A DNA stretch of 64,000 bases from Phycisphaerae bacterium (GTDB lineage: Bacteria; Planctomycetota; Phycisphaerae; UBA1845). The notes under the pieces were generated by a model. That model did no database searches. It was given only the letters and a program-made list of their open reading frames with translations, and was not told where the DNA came from. The DNA is taken from assembly GCA_024102815.1 (NCBI GenBank), contig JAGFJJ010000045.1, forward strand, positions 1 to 64,000. The letters run 5' to 3'. Made by a program: the position numbers and the translations under genes. Below are positions 42,924 through 52,350 of this stretch, one piece after another (the stretch's first letter is position 1; each line of letters opens with the position of its first letter).

Positions 42924-43997
42924 CTACGCGTACCCCTCCCCGTGCTTCTTCCTCACTTCGTCCACCAGCTCGCGGATGTTGGCCACGTCGCGCTTAGTGC
43001 AGACCAGCGTGGCGTCGGCCGAGTGAACGATGACCAGATCGTCCACGCCGATGGTGGCAATGAGATGGTCCTGCTCGGACACTACGATGTTGCCGCGCGA
43101 GGCGAGGTGGATCACGTTCGGCCCGTTAGACACGTTGCTTTCGGCATCGGCCGCGAGCACCGTCTCCAGCGCCGGCCACGAGCCCAGGTCCACCCAGTGG
43201 CAGGCCATTTCCACGACGAGCACCTGCTTCGCCCGCTCCATGATGGCGAAGTCGATGCTGATCTTCATGAGCTTGGGGTAGAGGTCATGCAGCAGTCGGT
43301 CCCGCTCCGCCGTTTGCCACGCCCGGGCGATCTCGCGCACGGGACCGGCCGTCTGCGGCAGATGCTTGTCGAGCTGCCCGAGGATCGTCCCCACGCGCCA
43401 GAAGAACATGCCGCTGTTCCAGTAGTAGTCGCCCGAGGCGAGGTACTTCATGGCCGACGCCATGTCCGGCTTCTCGGCGAAGCGGCTCACGCGATAGACG
43501 TCGCGCGTGACGTGCTCGCCGCGGCGGATGTATCCGTAGTTGGTGTCGGGGCGCGTGGGGCGAACGCCGATCGTCACGAGATGGTCGGCGTGCTCCTCGG
43601 CCGCGGTGTATGCGGACTCCACCGCTTCGCAGAACAAGCTGACCGGCGCGATGACATGATCGGCGGTGAAGATCCCCACGACGGCGTCGGAGTCGATAGT
43701 TTCCAGCACGGCCGACGCCAGTCCCACGGCGTTGGCGGTGTCGCGTCCCACGGGCTCACCGATCAGGTTCGCGGCAGGAAGCTCGGGAATTTCCTCGGCG
43801 ACCAGCGGAAGGTGCGCCTGATTCGTAATGACGTGGATTCTCTCCGGTGGTAGCAACGCCGAGACGCGCTCGAACGACTGCCGCAGCAGGCTCGTTCCGC
43901 CGAGGATGCGCAGTAGCTGCTTGGGGCGATTCTTTCGGCTGAGCGGCCAGAGTCGCACGCCCGCTCCGCCCGCCATGATCACCGCATGTCGCATCAT
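42924..43997 (-). CDS. manC: Mannose-1-phosphate guanylyltransferase
   Basis: Makes GDP-mannose from mannose-1-phosphate and GTP for surface polysaccharide or glycosylation. 357 residues: nucleotide-binding VIMAGGAGVRLWPLSRKNRPKQLL at the N-terminus, GIFTADHVIAP, VSRFAEKPDMASAMKYLASGDYYWNSGMFFWR, and VDLGSWPALETVL. There is no C-terminal phosphomannose-isomerase domain of the bifunctional type. The ATG has a perfect GGAGGGAC upstream; the frame is open further but lacks this signal. It lies 70 bases after the helicase gene. Confidence 0.93.
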   Translation of the reverse strand: MMRHAVIMAGGAGVRLWPLSRKNRPKQLLRILGGTSLLRQSFERVSALLPPERIHVITNQAHLPLVAEEIPELPAANLIGEPVGRDTANAVGLASAVLETIDSDAVVGIFTADHVIAPVSLFCEAVESAYTAAEEHADHLVTIGVRPTRPDTNYGYIRRGEHVTRDVYRVSRFAEKPDMASAMKYLASGDYYWNSGMFFWRVGTILGQLDKHLPQTAGPVREIARAWQTAERDRLLHDLYPKLMKISIDFAIMERAKQVLVVEMACHWVDLGSWPALETVLAADAESNVSNGPNVIHLASRGNIVVSEQDHLIATIGVDDLVIVHSADATLVCTKRDVANIRELVDEVRKKHGEGYA

Positions 43998-44067
43998 GTC
44001 CCTCCCTGGAATCCCACGGGGCTGATCATTCGCGAAGCCGTCTGACCGCGACATTCGCGGTTCGTCT

Positions 44068-46263
44068 TCAGGCCGATTCTCCGATCTCGTCGAAATCGAC
44101 GCGCTTCAAATCCGCAAACTCCAGCACCCACGAGTGCCGCTTGCCGCTTCGGAACTGCACGTCAAGGTGCGTCTGACGCAATCCTCGAGAAAACGCAACC
44201 ACGCGGCCGAGCCCGTGCAGCGGATGCTCCACGAGTGTGCCCACGTGCCAGTCGGCAAACTCCGCCGACGGCGCCGACGCGCCGCGCGGCGCGGCCGCTC
44301 GCCCGCCGCCATCCGCCGCGAACGGCATCCATTGTAGCGATTCGCGGGGCAACTCGTCGAGAAACGGGCTGCGCACCGTGCGCTGCGTGATTCCCCGCAG
44401 CATGCGAAACCGTGCCAGGCTCAGGGTCAATTCCTTGCGGGCCCGGGTTATGCCCACAAAGCAGAGCCGCCGCTCCTCCTCGATGTCCGAGGCCGCTCCG
44501 CTTGCGTCGTCGTGGCGGCGAAACGGCAGCATGCCCTCTTCCAATCCGACAATGTAAACTACATCGAATTCGAGCCCTTTGGCCGCGTGCAGGGTCATCA
44601 GGGTCACGTCCTGCCCCTCCTCGTCGATCGCGTCGACATCGCTGACCAGCGCCGCGTGCTCCAGCCAGTCGAGCACGGTCGCCTCGGGATGGTCCTGCTC
44701 GAACACCGTGGCGGCGTTGACCAGCTCGTCGAGATTGGCCGCGGCGTCATCACCCCCGCTGCGCTGCTCCCCGCGATACATCGCCTCCAGCCCGCTCTCT
44801 CGCAGCACGATGCGCAAAGCCGTCGCCGGAGCACCGGCGATGAGCGGGCTTAGTTTGGCGACCAGCTCCGCAAAGTCTCCCAGCTTGCCCGCCGCGCGAC
44901 CGAAACGCTTCCGCTCAGCCGCATCGGAGATAAGTTCGAGCATTCGCCGTCCGCTCTCCTTCGACCGTTCCCGCACGCGCTCGATGGTCGTCGTCCCGAT
45001 TCCCCGCGCCGGCGTGTTGATGATCCGCAGCAGGGCGACCTCGTCGGCCGGGTTGCTCAGCACGCGCAGGTAGGCGATGACGTCCTTGATCTCCCGCCGG
45101 TTGTAGAACTCCACGCCCCGCGCCACCTGGTAACGCACGCCCTCGCGCAGCAGCGCTTCCTCGATCCCGCGGCTGAGCGCATTGACGCGATAGAACACGG
45201 CGATCCCGCCGCCGGCGTTGCCGTGCCGGAACCGCTCGGCAATTTCCCGGGCAATGATCGTCGCCTCCTGCTGGCCGTTGTCGCAGTCCATCACGCGCAC
45301 GGCCGGCCCCTCGTCGTTCTCGGTCCAGAGCGCCTTGGCCTTGCGCTTGAGGTTCCCGGCGATGAGCGTGTCCGCTGCGGCCAGAATCCGCCGCGTCGAG
45401 CGATAGTTCTGCTCCAGTCGGACGACCTTCGCCTCCGGGTAGTCGCGTTCGAAGGAGAGGATGTTCTCGATGTTCGCCCCGCGCCAGCCGTAGATGGACT
45501 GGTCCGGATCGCCCGTGGCGCAGAGGTTCTTCCGCCGCTGCGTCAGACATCGCGCCAGAAGATACTGAGCGGTGTTGGTGTCCTGGTATTCGTCGACGAG
45601 CACGTAGCGATAGCGTTCCTCGAGCCGGTCGCGCAGTTCCGCGTTCCTGCCCAGCAGCCCGGCCGCGCGAAGCAGCAGGTCGTCGAAGTCCAGCGAGGCC
45701 ATCTCCGCCAGCAGTTCTTCGTATCGTGCGTACACCCGCGCCCACGTCCGTTGCCGCCAGTCGCTGCGCTGCTCCGTGAAATCCGCCACCGAGAGCATCG
45801 CGTTCTTGGCGTCGGATATGATCGCGTCGCCGGCGCTGGCGGGATAGTTGTCCGTGGTGAGCCCGCATTCCTCGATGGCCTGTTTGACGATCTTGCGGCG
45901 ATCGTCGCGGTCGAGGATGGAGAAATTCCGCTCCAGCCCGGCCTCCTCGTGATAGATCCGCAGCAGCCGGGCGCACCAGGCGTGGAACGTGCTGACGGTC
46001 ATGCCCTCGCCCACGCCGAGTGCGGCGATCCGCTCGCGCATTTCCTCGGCCGCCTTGTTCGTGAAGGTGATGGCCAGGATCTCGTGCGCCGCCGCGACCG
46101 TGGCCGCCAGGTACGCCGCCCGCCGCGTGACCACGCGGGTCTTGCCGCTGCCGGGACCGGCCAGGATGAGCAGCGGCCCGTCGGCGTGCATGACGGCCTC
46201 GCGCTGCGGCGGGTTCAGGTCCGCGAGAAGCCTCTCGAGATTCGCGTCCGTGCGGGATGGCAT
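44068..46263 (-). CDS. uvrD: ATP-dependent DNA helicase UvrD/PcrA
   Basis: Superfamily 1A helicase for excision repair and removal of stalled complexes. 731 residues: Walker A LILAGPGSGKTRVV (about residue 36), VLVDEYQDTNTAQYLL (motif II, about 222), TGDPDQSIYGWRGA (motif III), QNYRSTRRIL, TLMTLHAAKGLEFDVVYIVG and VGITRARKELTLS. The C-terminal GTLVEHPLHGLGRVVAFSRG is the Tudor-like domain of PcrA-type enzymes. Starts the minus-strand run with manC and ruvX; divergent from acpS across a repeat-rich gap. Confidence 0.95.
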   Translation of the reverse strand: MPSRTDANLERLLADLNPPQREAVMHADGPLLILAGPGSGKTRVVTRRAAYLAATVAAAHEILAITFTNKAAEEMRERIAALGVGEGMTVSTFHAWCARLLRIYHEEAGLERNFSILDRDDRRKIVKQAIEECGLTTDNYPASAGDAIISDAKNAMLSVADFTEQRSDWRQRTWARVYARYEELLAEMASLDFDDLLLRAAGLLGRNAELRDRLEERYRYVLVDEYQDTNTAQYLLARCLTQRRKNLCATGDPDQSIYGWRGANIENILSFERDYPEAKVVRLEQNYRSTRRILAAADTLIAGNLKRKAKALWTENDEGPAVRVMDCDNGQQEATIIAREIAERFRHGNAGGGIAVFYRVNALSRGIEEALLREGVRYQVARGVEFYNRREIKDVIAYLRVLSNPADEVALLRIINTPARGIGTTTIERVRERSKESGRRMLELISDAAERKRFGRAAGKLGDFAELVAKLSPLIAGAPATALRIVLRESGLEAMYRGEQRSGGDDAAANLDELVNAATVFEQDHPEATVLDWLEHAALVSDVDAIDEEGQDVTLMTLHAAKGLEFDVVYIVGLEEGMLPFRRHDDASGAASDIEEERRLCFVGITRARKELTLSLARFRMLRGITQRTVRSPFLDELPRESLQWMPFAADGGGRAAAPRGASAPSAEFADWHVGTLVEHPLHGLGRVVAFSRGLRQTHLDVQFRSGKRHSWVLEFADLKRVDFDEIGESA

Positions 46264-46308
46264 GAAGGCATCATACGCATCCCCGCCTTCTTCGCGAACC
46301 GTCCCTCC

Positions 46309-46426
46309 TATTGCCTACTGCCTATTGCCCATTGCCTCTTGCTCTCTTCCCCTTCGTGGCTCCGTGGCTTCGTCGCTTCGTGGCTTCTTCCTGTTGCCTA
46401 TTGCCCGTCCCCTGTTACCTTCTTCC
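46309..46426. repeat. Compound tandem-repeat array between uvrD and acpS
   Basis: Left block: TATTGCC-TACTGCC-TATTGCC-CATTGCC-TCTTGCT (46309-46343). Middle block of 8-mers: CTTCGTGG, CTCCGTGG, CTTCGTCG, CTTCGTGG (46352-46383). Right block of 7-mers again: TGTTGCC-TATTGCC-CGTCCCC-TGTTACC (46392-46419). It fills the whole gap between the divergent genes and runs up to the acpS ATG, so promoter and ribosome-binding site must lie in or be displaced by repeats. Confidence 0.85.
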
Positions 46427-46428
46427 AC

Positions 46429-46812
46429 ATGTCCATCCTCGGCCACGGCATCGACCTCGTGGAATGCGCCCGCATCGAGACCATCTGGCGGCGCCACGGC
46501 CAGCGCTTCCTGGAGCGCGTCCTCACCGAAGCCGAGCGCCGCCGCGTCACCGAGCTCGCCAATCCCGTTCCCTACCTCGCCGGTCGCTGGGCCGCCAAGG
46601 AGGCCATCCTGAAAATGATCGGCACCGGCTGGCGGGGGAAGATCTCCTGGACCGACATGGAGATTCTTCCCGACGCCCTCGGCCAGCCCGTCGTCACCCT
46701 CTCCGGCGAGACGGCCGCCATCGCCGCCGCCAGGGGCATCACCCGCGTCCTCCTCACCATCACCCACACCAAATCCAACGCCGCGGCTTCGGCGATCGGC
46801 GTGGGGGAGTAG
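46429..46812 (+). CDS. acpS: Holo-[acyl-carrier-protein] synthase
   Basis: Transfers 4'-phosphopantetheine from CoA to acyl carrier protein. 127 residues, normal length. ILGHGIDLVECARIETIWRRHG bears the first Mg-binding Asp, and RWAAKEAILKMIGTGWRG the Glu and Lys of the active site; LLTITHTKSNAAASAIG is the C-terminal signature. No typical ribosome-binding site precedes the ATG because the short-repeat array reaches it. Upstream divergent gene is uvrD. Confidence 0.95.
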   Translation: MSILGHGIDLVECARIETIWRRHGQRFLERVLTEAERRRVTELANPVPYLAGRWAAKEAILKMIGTGWRGKISWTDMEILPDALGQPVVTLSGETAAIAAARGITRVLLTITHTKSNAAASAIGVGE

Positions 46813-46878
46813 TATGCAGACGTTCCGCGAGATAAGATAGTCTGCTGGATTCGGGAATCTTCAAAGGACCGGTCGTCC

Positions 46879-48033
46879 ATGTCTTACCAAGCCACTGTGA
46901 TCAAAGTGATGATTGCGTCACCGTCCGATGTAGCGGACGAACGCAAGCTGATTCGCGAGATTCTCGAACAGTGGAACTATGCCAACTCTGAAGGCCGCAA
47001 ACTCTTACTCATGCCAACGGGCTGGGATACGCATTCCTCACCCGCTATGGGCGAACGGCCTCAGGCTATCATTAATCAACAGGTGCTATCCGATTGTGAC
47101 TTGCTTGTTGCCGTTTTCTGGACAAGGCTTGGAAGCCCGACTGGAAACGCAGCAAGCGGAACAGTTGAGGAAATCGAAGAGCACATAAAATCTGGCAAAC
47201 CGGCCATGCTGTATTTCTCGTATAGACCAGTTTCTCCGAGAGATCTTGACGATGAACAACACAGAGCCCTCAAAGCTTTCAGGAGTGAGTGCGAGAAGAA
47301 GGGGCTAATAGACTCTTATACAACTACCGAAGAATTCAAGGAAAAACTCGCCCGGCAACTCTCGCAAACGGTAATCAGGCATTTCTCAGATTCAGATGTA
47401 TCGCCCACAGGCCGTGAATCCGGCGTTTTCGAGGAGAATCCACGGTTGTCGGACGATGCGAAAGCGCTTTTGGTTGCCGCAGCCTCAGGTGACGGGCACA
47501 TCCTTCTGCTGCGACATATGGCGGGATCGAACCTTCAAGCCGGTGGTAAGCAGCTCATGAAGGACGGTGGCCAAAGAGAATATGCCAAATGGTCGGACGC
47601 AATTATTGAATTGGTTGGCAAGACACTTGTTGAGCCACGAGGGCAAAAGAACGAAGTATTCGCCGTAACGAATTCAGGCTATAAGCTCGCGGACAAAATG
47701 GGCAAGCTGCCGTCGCAATTCGAACACCTACGAAAGGCAATTGAATCGCTCGTTCGAGCCTACGACTACGGGCATCGCTCGAATGCAAACAAGTTCGAAT
47801 TCTGGCTGAAATACACAGAAGTTCTTGGGCTTGGAGCCTCGGAGGCTGATTTGCGTTATCTGGCCGATGAAAAGCTGATCGAATACGGCGAAGACATCAC
47901 ACGAGTGAACGTTTCTGGAGTAGCCATTAGAGAAGTCTACGGATTCTCGAACAATACGCGACTGGGCCTGACGGACGCAGGTCGCGAGTGGGCCGTAACA
48001 GAATTCGGCATCCAGCCTCCAAAATCTTCGTAG
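46879..48033 (+). CDS. DUF4062-domain protein, candidate defence or signalling gene
   Basis: 384 residues. N-terminal DUF4062 (TIR-like Rossmann fold): VIKVMIASPSDVADERKLIREILEQWN, IINQQVLSDCDLLVAVFWTRLGSPTG, SGTVEEIEEHIKSGKPAMLYFS. This domain is common in STAND and other anti-phage proteins as an effector or adaptor. The C-terminal 200 residues (SDDAKALLVAAASGDGHILLLRHMAG and the helical DKMGKLPSQFEHLRKAIESLV) are unrecognised, with no NTPase motif, so the protein is not a full STAND regulator. Base composition is near 49% GC against about 65% around it, indicating recent acquisition. Alone; no partner gene. Confidence 0.8.
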   Translation: MSYQATVIKVMIASPSDVADERKLIREILEQWNYANSEGRKLLLMPTGWDTHSSPAMGERPQAIINQQVLSDCDLLVAVFWTRLGSPTGNAASGTVEEIEEHIKSGKPAMLYFSYRPVSPRDLDDEQHRALKAFRSECEKKGLIDSYTTTEEFKEKLARQLSQTVIRHFSDSDVSPTGRESGVFEENPRLSDDAKALLVAAASGDGHILLLRHMAGSNLQAGGKQLMKDGGQREYAKWSDAIIELVGKTLVEPRGQKNEVFAVTNSGYKLADKMGKLPSQFEHLRKAIESLVRAYDYGHRSNANKFEFWLKYTEVLGLGASEADLRYLADEKLIEYGEDITRVNVSGVAIREVYGFSNNTRLGLTDAGREWAVTEFGIQPPKSS

Positions 48034-48420
48034 GGGGCGTCCCCGACGCACCTCTTCGCCGCGCCCCATTTTACGGCGCACTCGTTTCCCTACAATGCTG
48101 CCACCATCCTGTCACTTCCCGCCGCAACCCTCGGCCGGGCCGTCACTTGCCGTCATGATCACCGGCCGGCGCCTCTTTGCGCGATCACCCCGCGCGTTAT
48201 TACCTATGGACGGGCAGTCCCGGTTCCGCTCGCAGGAACTCCTCCCCGAGTTCCATGCCGCTCGTCCAAATTGGAGAAACCCATGTTCCTCACGCTCAAG
48301 CTGTCTCTGTGTATGTATTCTGCGACGCTGTCCGCCTATTCGGCCCATTCCGGGCCATTCGCAAGACTCGACCACCCACATCATGTTCTTACTGAGCGAC
48401 CAACCGGGTCGCCGATCGAT
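48034..48420. other. 387-base interval with leader copy B
   Basis: Between the DUF4062 gene and the convergent pgi. It contains no secure coding sequence. Contents: a GC-rich segment after the DUF4062 stop with a possible weak hairpin, the structured leader copy B (listed separately), and a GGAG-backed ATG (48283) whose frame has no recognisable product and runs antisense into pgi. Confidence 0.5.
48175..48282 (+). ncRNA. Structured 5' leader motif, copy B
   Basis: Same order as copy A: hairpin GCGC-gatcacccc-GCGC; identical 14-mer GCGCGTTATTACCT (48192-48205); outer stem GGACG (48208-48212) with CGTCC (48263-48267), inner stem GGC (48213-48215) with GCC (48257-48259), again with a 3-base bulge (GCT) on the 3' side; an inner hairpin GTTCC/GGAAC; then TTGGAGAAA six bases before an ATG. 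Distance from the 14-mer to the start codon is 77 bases against 75 in copy A. Stem bases differ from copy A while pairing is kept, so the structure is probably under selection. The function and class are unknown. Confidence 0.5.
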
Positions 48421-50016
48421 CTACATCCTGTACTTCGCCGCGAACGGACTTTCCCCCGCCTCGCGCGACACGCCGTGATCCACGTTCGCTGCGGCGTGTT
48501 CGAGGATGTGAAAGACCGTTTCGGCGGCGTCCGCGTGGCCGATCGCCGCCGCAATCTGCTCGACCGTCTGCGCCTCGCCGCGATGCTGCCCCAGGTATCC
48601 GAGCACTTCCTTCTGAAGGCGGATTGTTCCACCGGCCGCCTTCTTGCCCATCTCGACGCCGGGCTGATGGTAGGCGTTGATGTTGATGAGCTCGGCGTAA
48701 AGTCCCACGGCCCGCTCGAAAAGGGCGATCAGCACGCCCACCGTGCGGGCGTTGAGTTCGTCGGCCGAAATCGTCATCGACTCCCGCCCGCCCTCGAACA
48801 GCGCCGCCCGTGTGCCCAGCAGGAACCCGTGCAGGAAGTCCCCGGCCGTTGCCTCCTCGCCCAGCGGCATCGACTTCCCCTCGCGATCGCGCGAAACGCC
48901 GATGAGCGTGGCGAAGAAGTCGTTGGTGCCTTCCTGAAGCTGCTGGACCAAGGCGTGCTGATCGGTCGTGCCCTTGTTGCCCAGCACGGTGAGCCCCTCG
49001 CAGACTTCCTTGCCGCCGCGGTCGTAGCGCTTCCCCAGCGATTCCATGATGAGTTGCTGGAGGTAGCGGCTCAGCAGCAGCAGGCGATCGCGGTAGGGCA
49101 GCACGATCATGTTCCGCTTGCTTCGGTTCTTCACCGCGTCGTACCACATGAGCGCCATCATCGCGGCCGGGTTGTTGCCGATGCGCGGCTCGCGAGTGGC
49201 GATGTCGCAGAGCCGCGCCCCTTCGAGCATTTCGTCGATGTCGATGCCTTGCAGCGCCGCCGGCAAAAGTCCCACGGCCGACAGTTCGCTCGTCCGCCCC
49301 CCGACCCAATCCCACATGGGGAAGATGTGCAGCCAGCGCTCGTCAATGGCCTGCTTATGAAGGCGGCTCCCTTCCATCGTCACCGCGACGGCGTGGCGGG
49401 CGAAGTCGAGCTTGGCCTTGTGGTAGGCCGCGGCAACTTCGAGCATGCCGTTGCGCGTTTCGACCGTCCCGCCCGATTTGGAAATCACGATCGTCAGCGT
49501 CTGGGCGAGATTCTCATCGAGCTCGGCCAGCGTGCGATCGATGCCGTCGGGGTCGGTGTTGTCCACGAAGCGGATGATCATGGGATCGTTGGTCGTGCCG
49601 AGTGCGTCGGCGACGAACTGCGGCCCCAGCGCCGACCCGCCGATGCCCACGACCAGCACGACGTAAAATCCGTCGCCCTGCTGCGGAGCGATGGACCCGC
49701 TGTGGATTTGCTGGGCGAAGTTCTTGATCGCGCGCACGTTCTTCTCGATCTCGGCGCGGATCTCGTCGTCGGGCGCCAGGTCCGGAGCGCGCAGCCAGTA
49801 ATGCCCCACCATGCGGTCCTCGTCGATGTTGGCCTTGGCGCCCGCTTCGAGCGATTGCATGGCCTGAAGTGCCGATTCCATCCGCGAACGCATCTGGTCG
49901 AGATAGGCGTCGTCGAAGTGCATCCGGCTCACGTCCAGACGCAGACCGATGTCAGGACGGTGGCACAGGTGTCGGCAGTACCGCTTCCAGAGTTGGATCG
50001 GATCATGGCTGCTCAT
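48421..50016 (-). CDS. pgi: Glucose-6-phosphate isomerase
   Basis: Interconverts glucose-6-phosphate and fructose-6-phosphate. 531 residues with two SIS-fold halves: [21 protein letters not shown] (phosphate binding), [53 protein letters not shown], with the Glu/His catalytic set in [13 protein letters not shown] and [14 protein letters not shown]. The C-terminal extension of about 70 residues ([28 protein letters not shown]) looks like a winged helix and occurs in other bacterial Pgi proteins of this length. Overlaps the MFS-PlsC gene by 14 bases. Confidence 0.95.
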   Translation of the reverse strand: MSSHDPIQLWKRYCRHLCHRPDIGLRLDVSRMHFDDAYLDQMRSRMESALQAMQSLEAGAKANIDEDRMVGHYWLRAPDLAPDDEIRAEIEKNVRAIKNFAQQIHSGSIAPQQGDGFYVVLVVGIGGSALGPQFVADALGTTNDPMIIRFVDNTDPDGIDRTLAELDENLAQTLTIVISKSGGTVETRNGMLEVAAAYHKAKLDFARHAVAVTMEGSRLHKQAIDERWLHIFPMWDWVGGRTSELSAVGLLPAALQGIDIDEMLEGARLCDIATREPRIGNNPAAMMALMWYDAVKNRSKRNMIVLPYRDRLLLLSRYLQQLIMESLGKRYDRGGKEVCEGLTVLGNKGTTDQHALVQQLQEGTNDFFATLIGVSRDREGKSMPLGEEATAGDFLHGFLLGTRAALFEGGRESMTISADELNARTVGVLIALFERAVGLYAELININAYHQPGVEMGKKAAGGTIRLQKEVLGYLGQHRGEAQTVEQIAAAIGHADAAETVFHILEHAAANVDHGVSREAGESPFAAKYRM

Positions 50017-52003
50017 CGTTTGAACTCCCTTCCGTGCTGTGGTCGATCTCGTGCAGCGATTTTTTCGCGGCTTCCTGGATCATACGCTCGCGGCGGAGGC
50101 GGTCCTCCTCCGGGGCCAATTCCCAGATGGCTTCGAAGATACGGGCGCTGGCGGCGCGAATCTGCTCACGCGTGGCGTCGGCTCCGCCGAATTCGGAAAG
50201 GTCCACCGGTTTGCCGAAGCGGACCTTCGCCCGGTGTCGGGCCAGGAGCGAGGGTATGACTTCCCTGCGCCATTTTGTCCCGCTGATGAATGCGGGAATG
50301 ACCGGCGCACCGGTCTTGAGTGCCATCATGGCCACCCCGTCGCGCGGCCGGCGCAGTTCATCCGGCTCGGGAATGCCACCCTCGGTGAACACGCCGATGG
50401 CCCTGCCCGCCCGGAGGTGGCGAAGTGCCTGCCGCATGCCCGACGAATCCGCTCCGTCACGACGTACGGGAATACACTCGAGCTTGCGGACAAAGAACCC
50501 CACGATCGGCCAGTTGGCATATTCAGCGGCGAGAATAAATGACAGCGGACGATAGGGCGCGGCCGCGCAAAGCAGCATCGGGTCACCCGCGGTGACGTGA
50601 TTCGAGGTGACGATGGCCGCCCCGGTTCGCGGCACGGTGGGCCGGCCGAGTCGTTCCAGCCGCCAGTAGAACTTGCAGATGAATTCGTTCAGATTCTCAG
50701 CCAGTTGCCACCCGGGACCGAGCGGGCTTCGCCGCAACCGAATCCACATGCCCGCAACGCCGGCCGCGAAAAGCAACATCGCCACGCCGACCAGAATCCA
50801 GCCCACCCACCGATCGACATCTCTCCAGTTCGGAATGCCGAGCAATCCCGTTCCGAGGAGGAGTGCGACGACGGTGGAAACATCTTTCACGCCGAAAACA
50901 CGCCCGCGGAAGCGATCGGCCACGGTACGTTGCAGGAGGGCGTTAAAGCTCGCCATGGTCGCGGCCGCGCCCAGTGACGCGGCGATGATGCCCACGGCGC
51001 CGATCCACGCCAGCGTTGCGGGTTCAAACGGAAGAAAGACGGATGCGGCGAACACGGCCGCGCCGATGCCGCCGAACAGCAAGCTCCACTCCATGGCCAC
51101 TTCGCTGCGGGCGGCCTGGCCGATGGTCACCATCACCAGGGCGCCGCCGATGAATCCCGCGCCGACCAGCGCGCGATAAACACCGATGGACTGGTACGTG
51201 CCATCGTAGACATCGCGCACGATAGCGGGGATCACGCTGTTGACCACACCGGCGCATCCCCAGACCAGCGCCGCGACAAGGATGAGTTCAATGACATGCC
51301 GGTGAATCCACGCGTAACGGAATCCGGCGAGAAGATCAGACAGCGAGGATCTTTCTGAAGGTGTTTCATGCAGATGGGGTACGGCTTTCGGCGGCCGGAG
51401 AAAAGCGAGCAACAAGGCGCTCGCGACGAACGTGGCTGCGTCCAGACGAAACGCCAGCTCGATGTGCTTCTGTTGCGCCAGGTAACCGCCGATGATCGAT
51501 GCGGCCATCGTGGCGATGATGCCCACGCCTCCGAGCAACCCGTTGGCTCGGACGAGTTGATTGGGATGAATGATCGTCGGCAGCAGCGCTGATCGCGCCG
51601 GAGAGAATACCGCGGCGAATATCCCCACGAACAGGAGCGGAAGGAAAGGTCCCCATGATCCCCAGGGTTCCATCCAATGGATGAGTTGGGCAAGAAAGAA
51701 GACGATCGCGCAGCGCGACAGATCGGCAAAGATCATCAATCCGCGACGCGGCAGTTGATCCGCCAGCCAGCCTGCGATGGGGGCGAAAAGGAGAAAGGGC
51801 AGAAAGAAAAGAAAGGTCATGCGGGCGTACATCGCCGTGACCTTGACATCCGCATCCAGCGCGTGCTGCGTGGCGAGAATGGCCATCTCCGAAAGGTGGT
51901 CGCCCATGGAGCTGACGGCATAGGCCGACCACAGCAACACGAAGTTTCGGTTGCGTAACAACACGTCAGGAATCGCACGCAGATGGGACGAGGCATTACG
52001 CAC
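50003..52003 (-). CDS. MFS transporter fused to 1-acylglycerol-3-phosphate acyltransferase domain
   Basis: 666 residues. Residues 1-430 form a twelve-helix MFS domain ([48 protein letters not shown]) of the LplT type, which flips lysophospholipids. Residues about 440-640 are a PlsC/LPLAT domain with the catalytic HX4D in [14 protein letters not shown], the [18 protein letters not shown] loop and a later conserved Pro motif. In E. coli transport (LplT) and re-acylation (Aas) are separate proteins in one operon; here both steps of lysophospholipid repair are in one chain. No AMP-ligase domain is attached, so the acyl donor is probably acyl-CoA or acyl-ACP. Confidence 0.9.
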   Translation of the reverse strand: MRNASSHLRAIPDVLLRNRNFVLLWSAYAVSSMGDHLSEMAILATQHALDADVKVTAMYARMTFLFFLPFLLFAPIAGWLADQLPRRGLMIFADLSRCAIVFFLAQLIHWMEPWGSWGPFLPLLFVGIFAAVFSPARSALLPTIIHPNQLVRANGLLGGVGIIATMAASIIGGYLAQQKHIELAFRLDAATFVASALLLAFLRPPKAVPHLHETPSERSSLSDLLAGFRYAWIHRHVIELILVAALVWGCAGVVNSVIPAIVRDVYDGTYQSIGVYRALVGAGFIGGALVMVTIGQAARSEVAMEWSLLFGGIGAAVFAASVFLPFEPATLAWIGAVGIIAASLGAAATMASFNALLQRTVADRFRGRVFGVKDVSTVVALLLGTGLLGIPNWRDVDRWVGWILVGVAMLLFAAGVAGMWIRLRRSPLGPGWQLAENLNEFICKFYWRLERLGRPTVPRTGAAIVTSNHVTAGDPMLLCAAAPYRPLSFILAAEYANWPIVGFFVRKLECIPVRRDGADSSGMRQALRHLRAGRAIGVFTEGGIPEPDELRRPRDGVAMMALKTGAPVIPAFISGTKWRREVIPSLLARHRAKVRFGKPVDLSEFGGADATREQIRAASARIFEAIWELAPEEDRLRRERMIQEAAKKSLHEIDHSTEGSSNDEQP

Positions 52004-52350
52004 GGGAAATCCGCCCGACTTGGCTGGCGAAATCTTGCACGCGCATTCTCACCGGCGGTGCTGCCTGCCGGTTTTATTCGAACACCCACGAAATCAGGCC
52101 GCCGAACGCGGTTTTTCCCGGCTGGCGCGGGTCGACGGAATGATGGCAATCGTAAACGCTGCCGCAGGCGATGGACAGCGCCGCGGGCGGCCGAAGCACT
52201 TTACATTGTCTCCATGCGGCGTGTGCCGGCGTGGCGACAAGCGTTGAAAATCCACCAGTGACCGTGCACAATACGCGGCTTTCGTGCTTCTTCGGATAAA
52301 GGGCCCCGGGATCGACGGGCCGCGGATCAACCAGAAAACGGGACGAACTG
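52004..52350. other. 347-base gene-free interval
   Basis: Upstream region shared by the MFS-PlsC gene (minus) and the FKBP gene (plus). A stem ACCGGC/GCCGGT followed by TTTTATT lies near 52052-52078, in the orientation of a plus-strand terminator, but no gene precedes it. A promoter for each divergent gene is expected here but none is obvious. No coding sequence is supported. Confidence 0.45.

Noticed and set aside
46309..46426. Short tandem repeats as CRISPR
   Set aside because: Units of 7-8 bp without spacers; no cas genes in the window.
48283..50259. Long plus-strand frame from the ATG after leader copy B
   Set aside because: Beyond the first 40 codons it is purely antisense to pgi and MFS-PlsC; only the start context is of interest.
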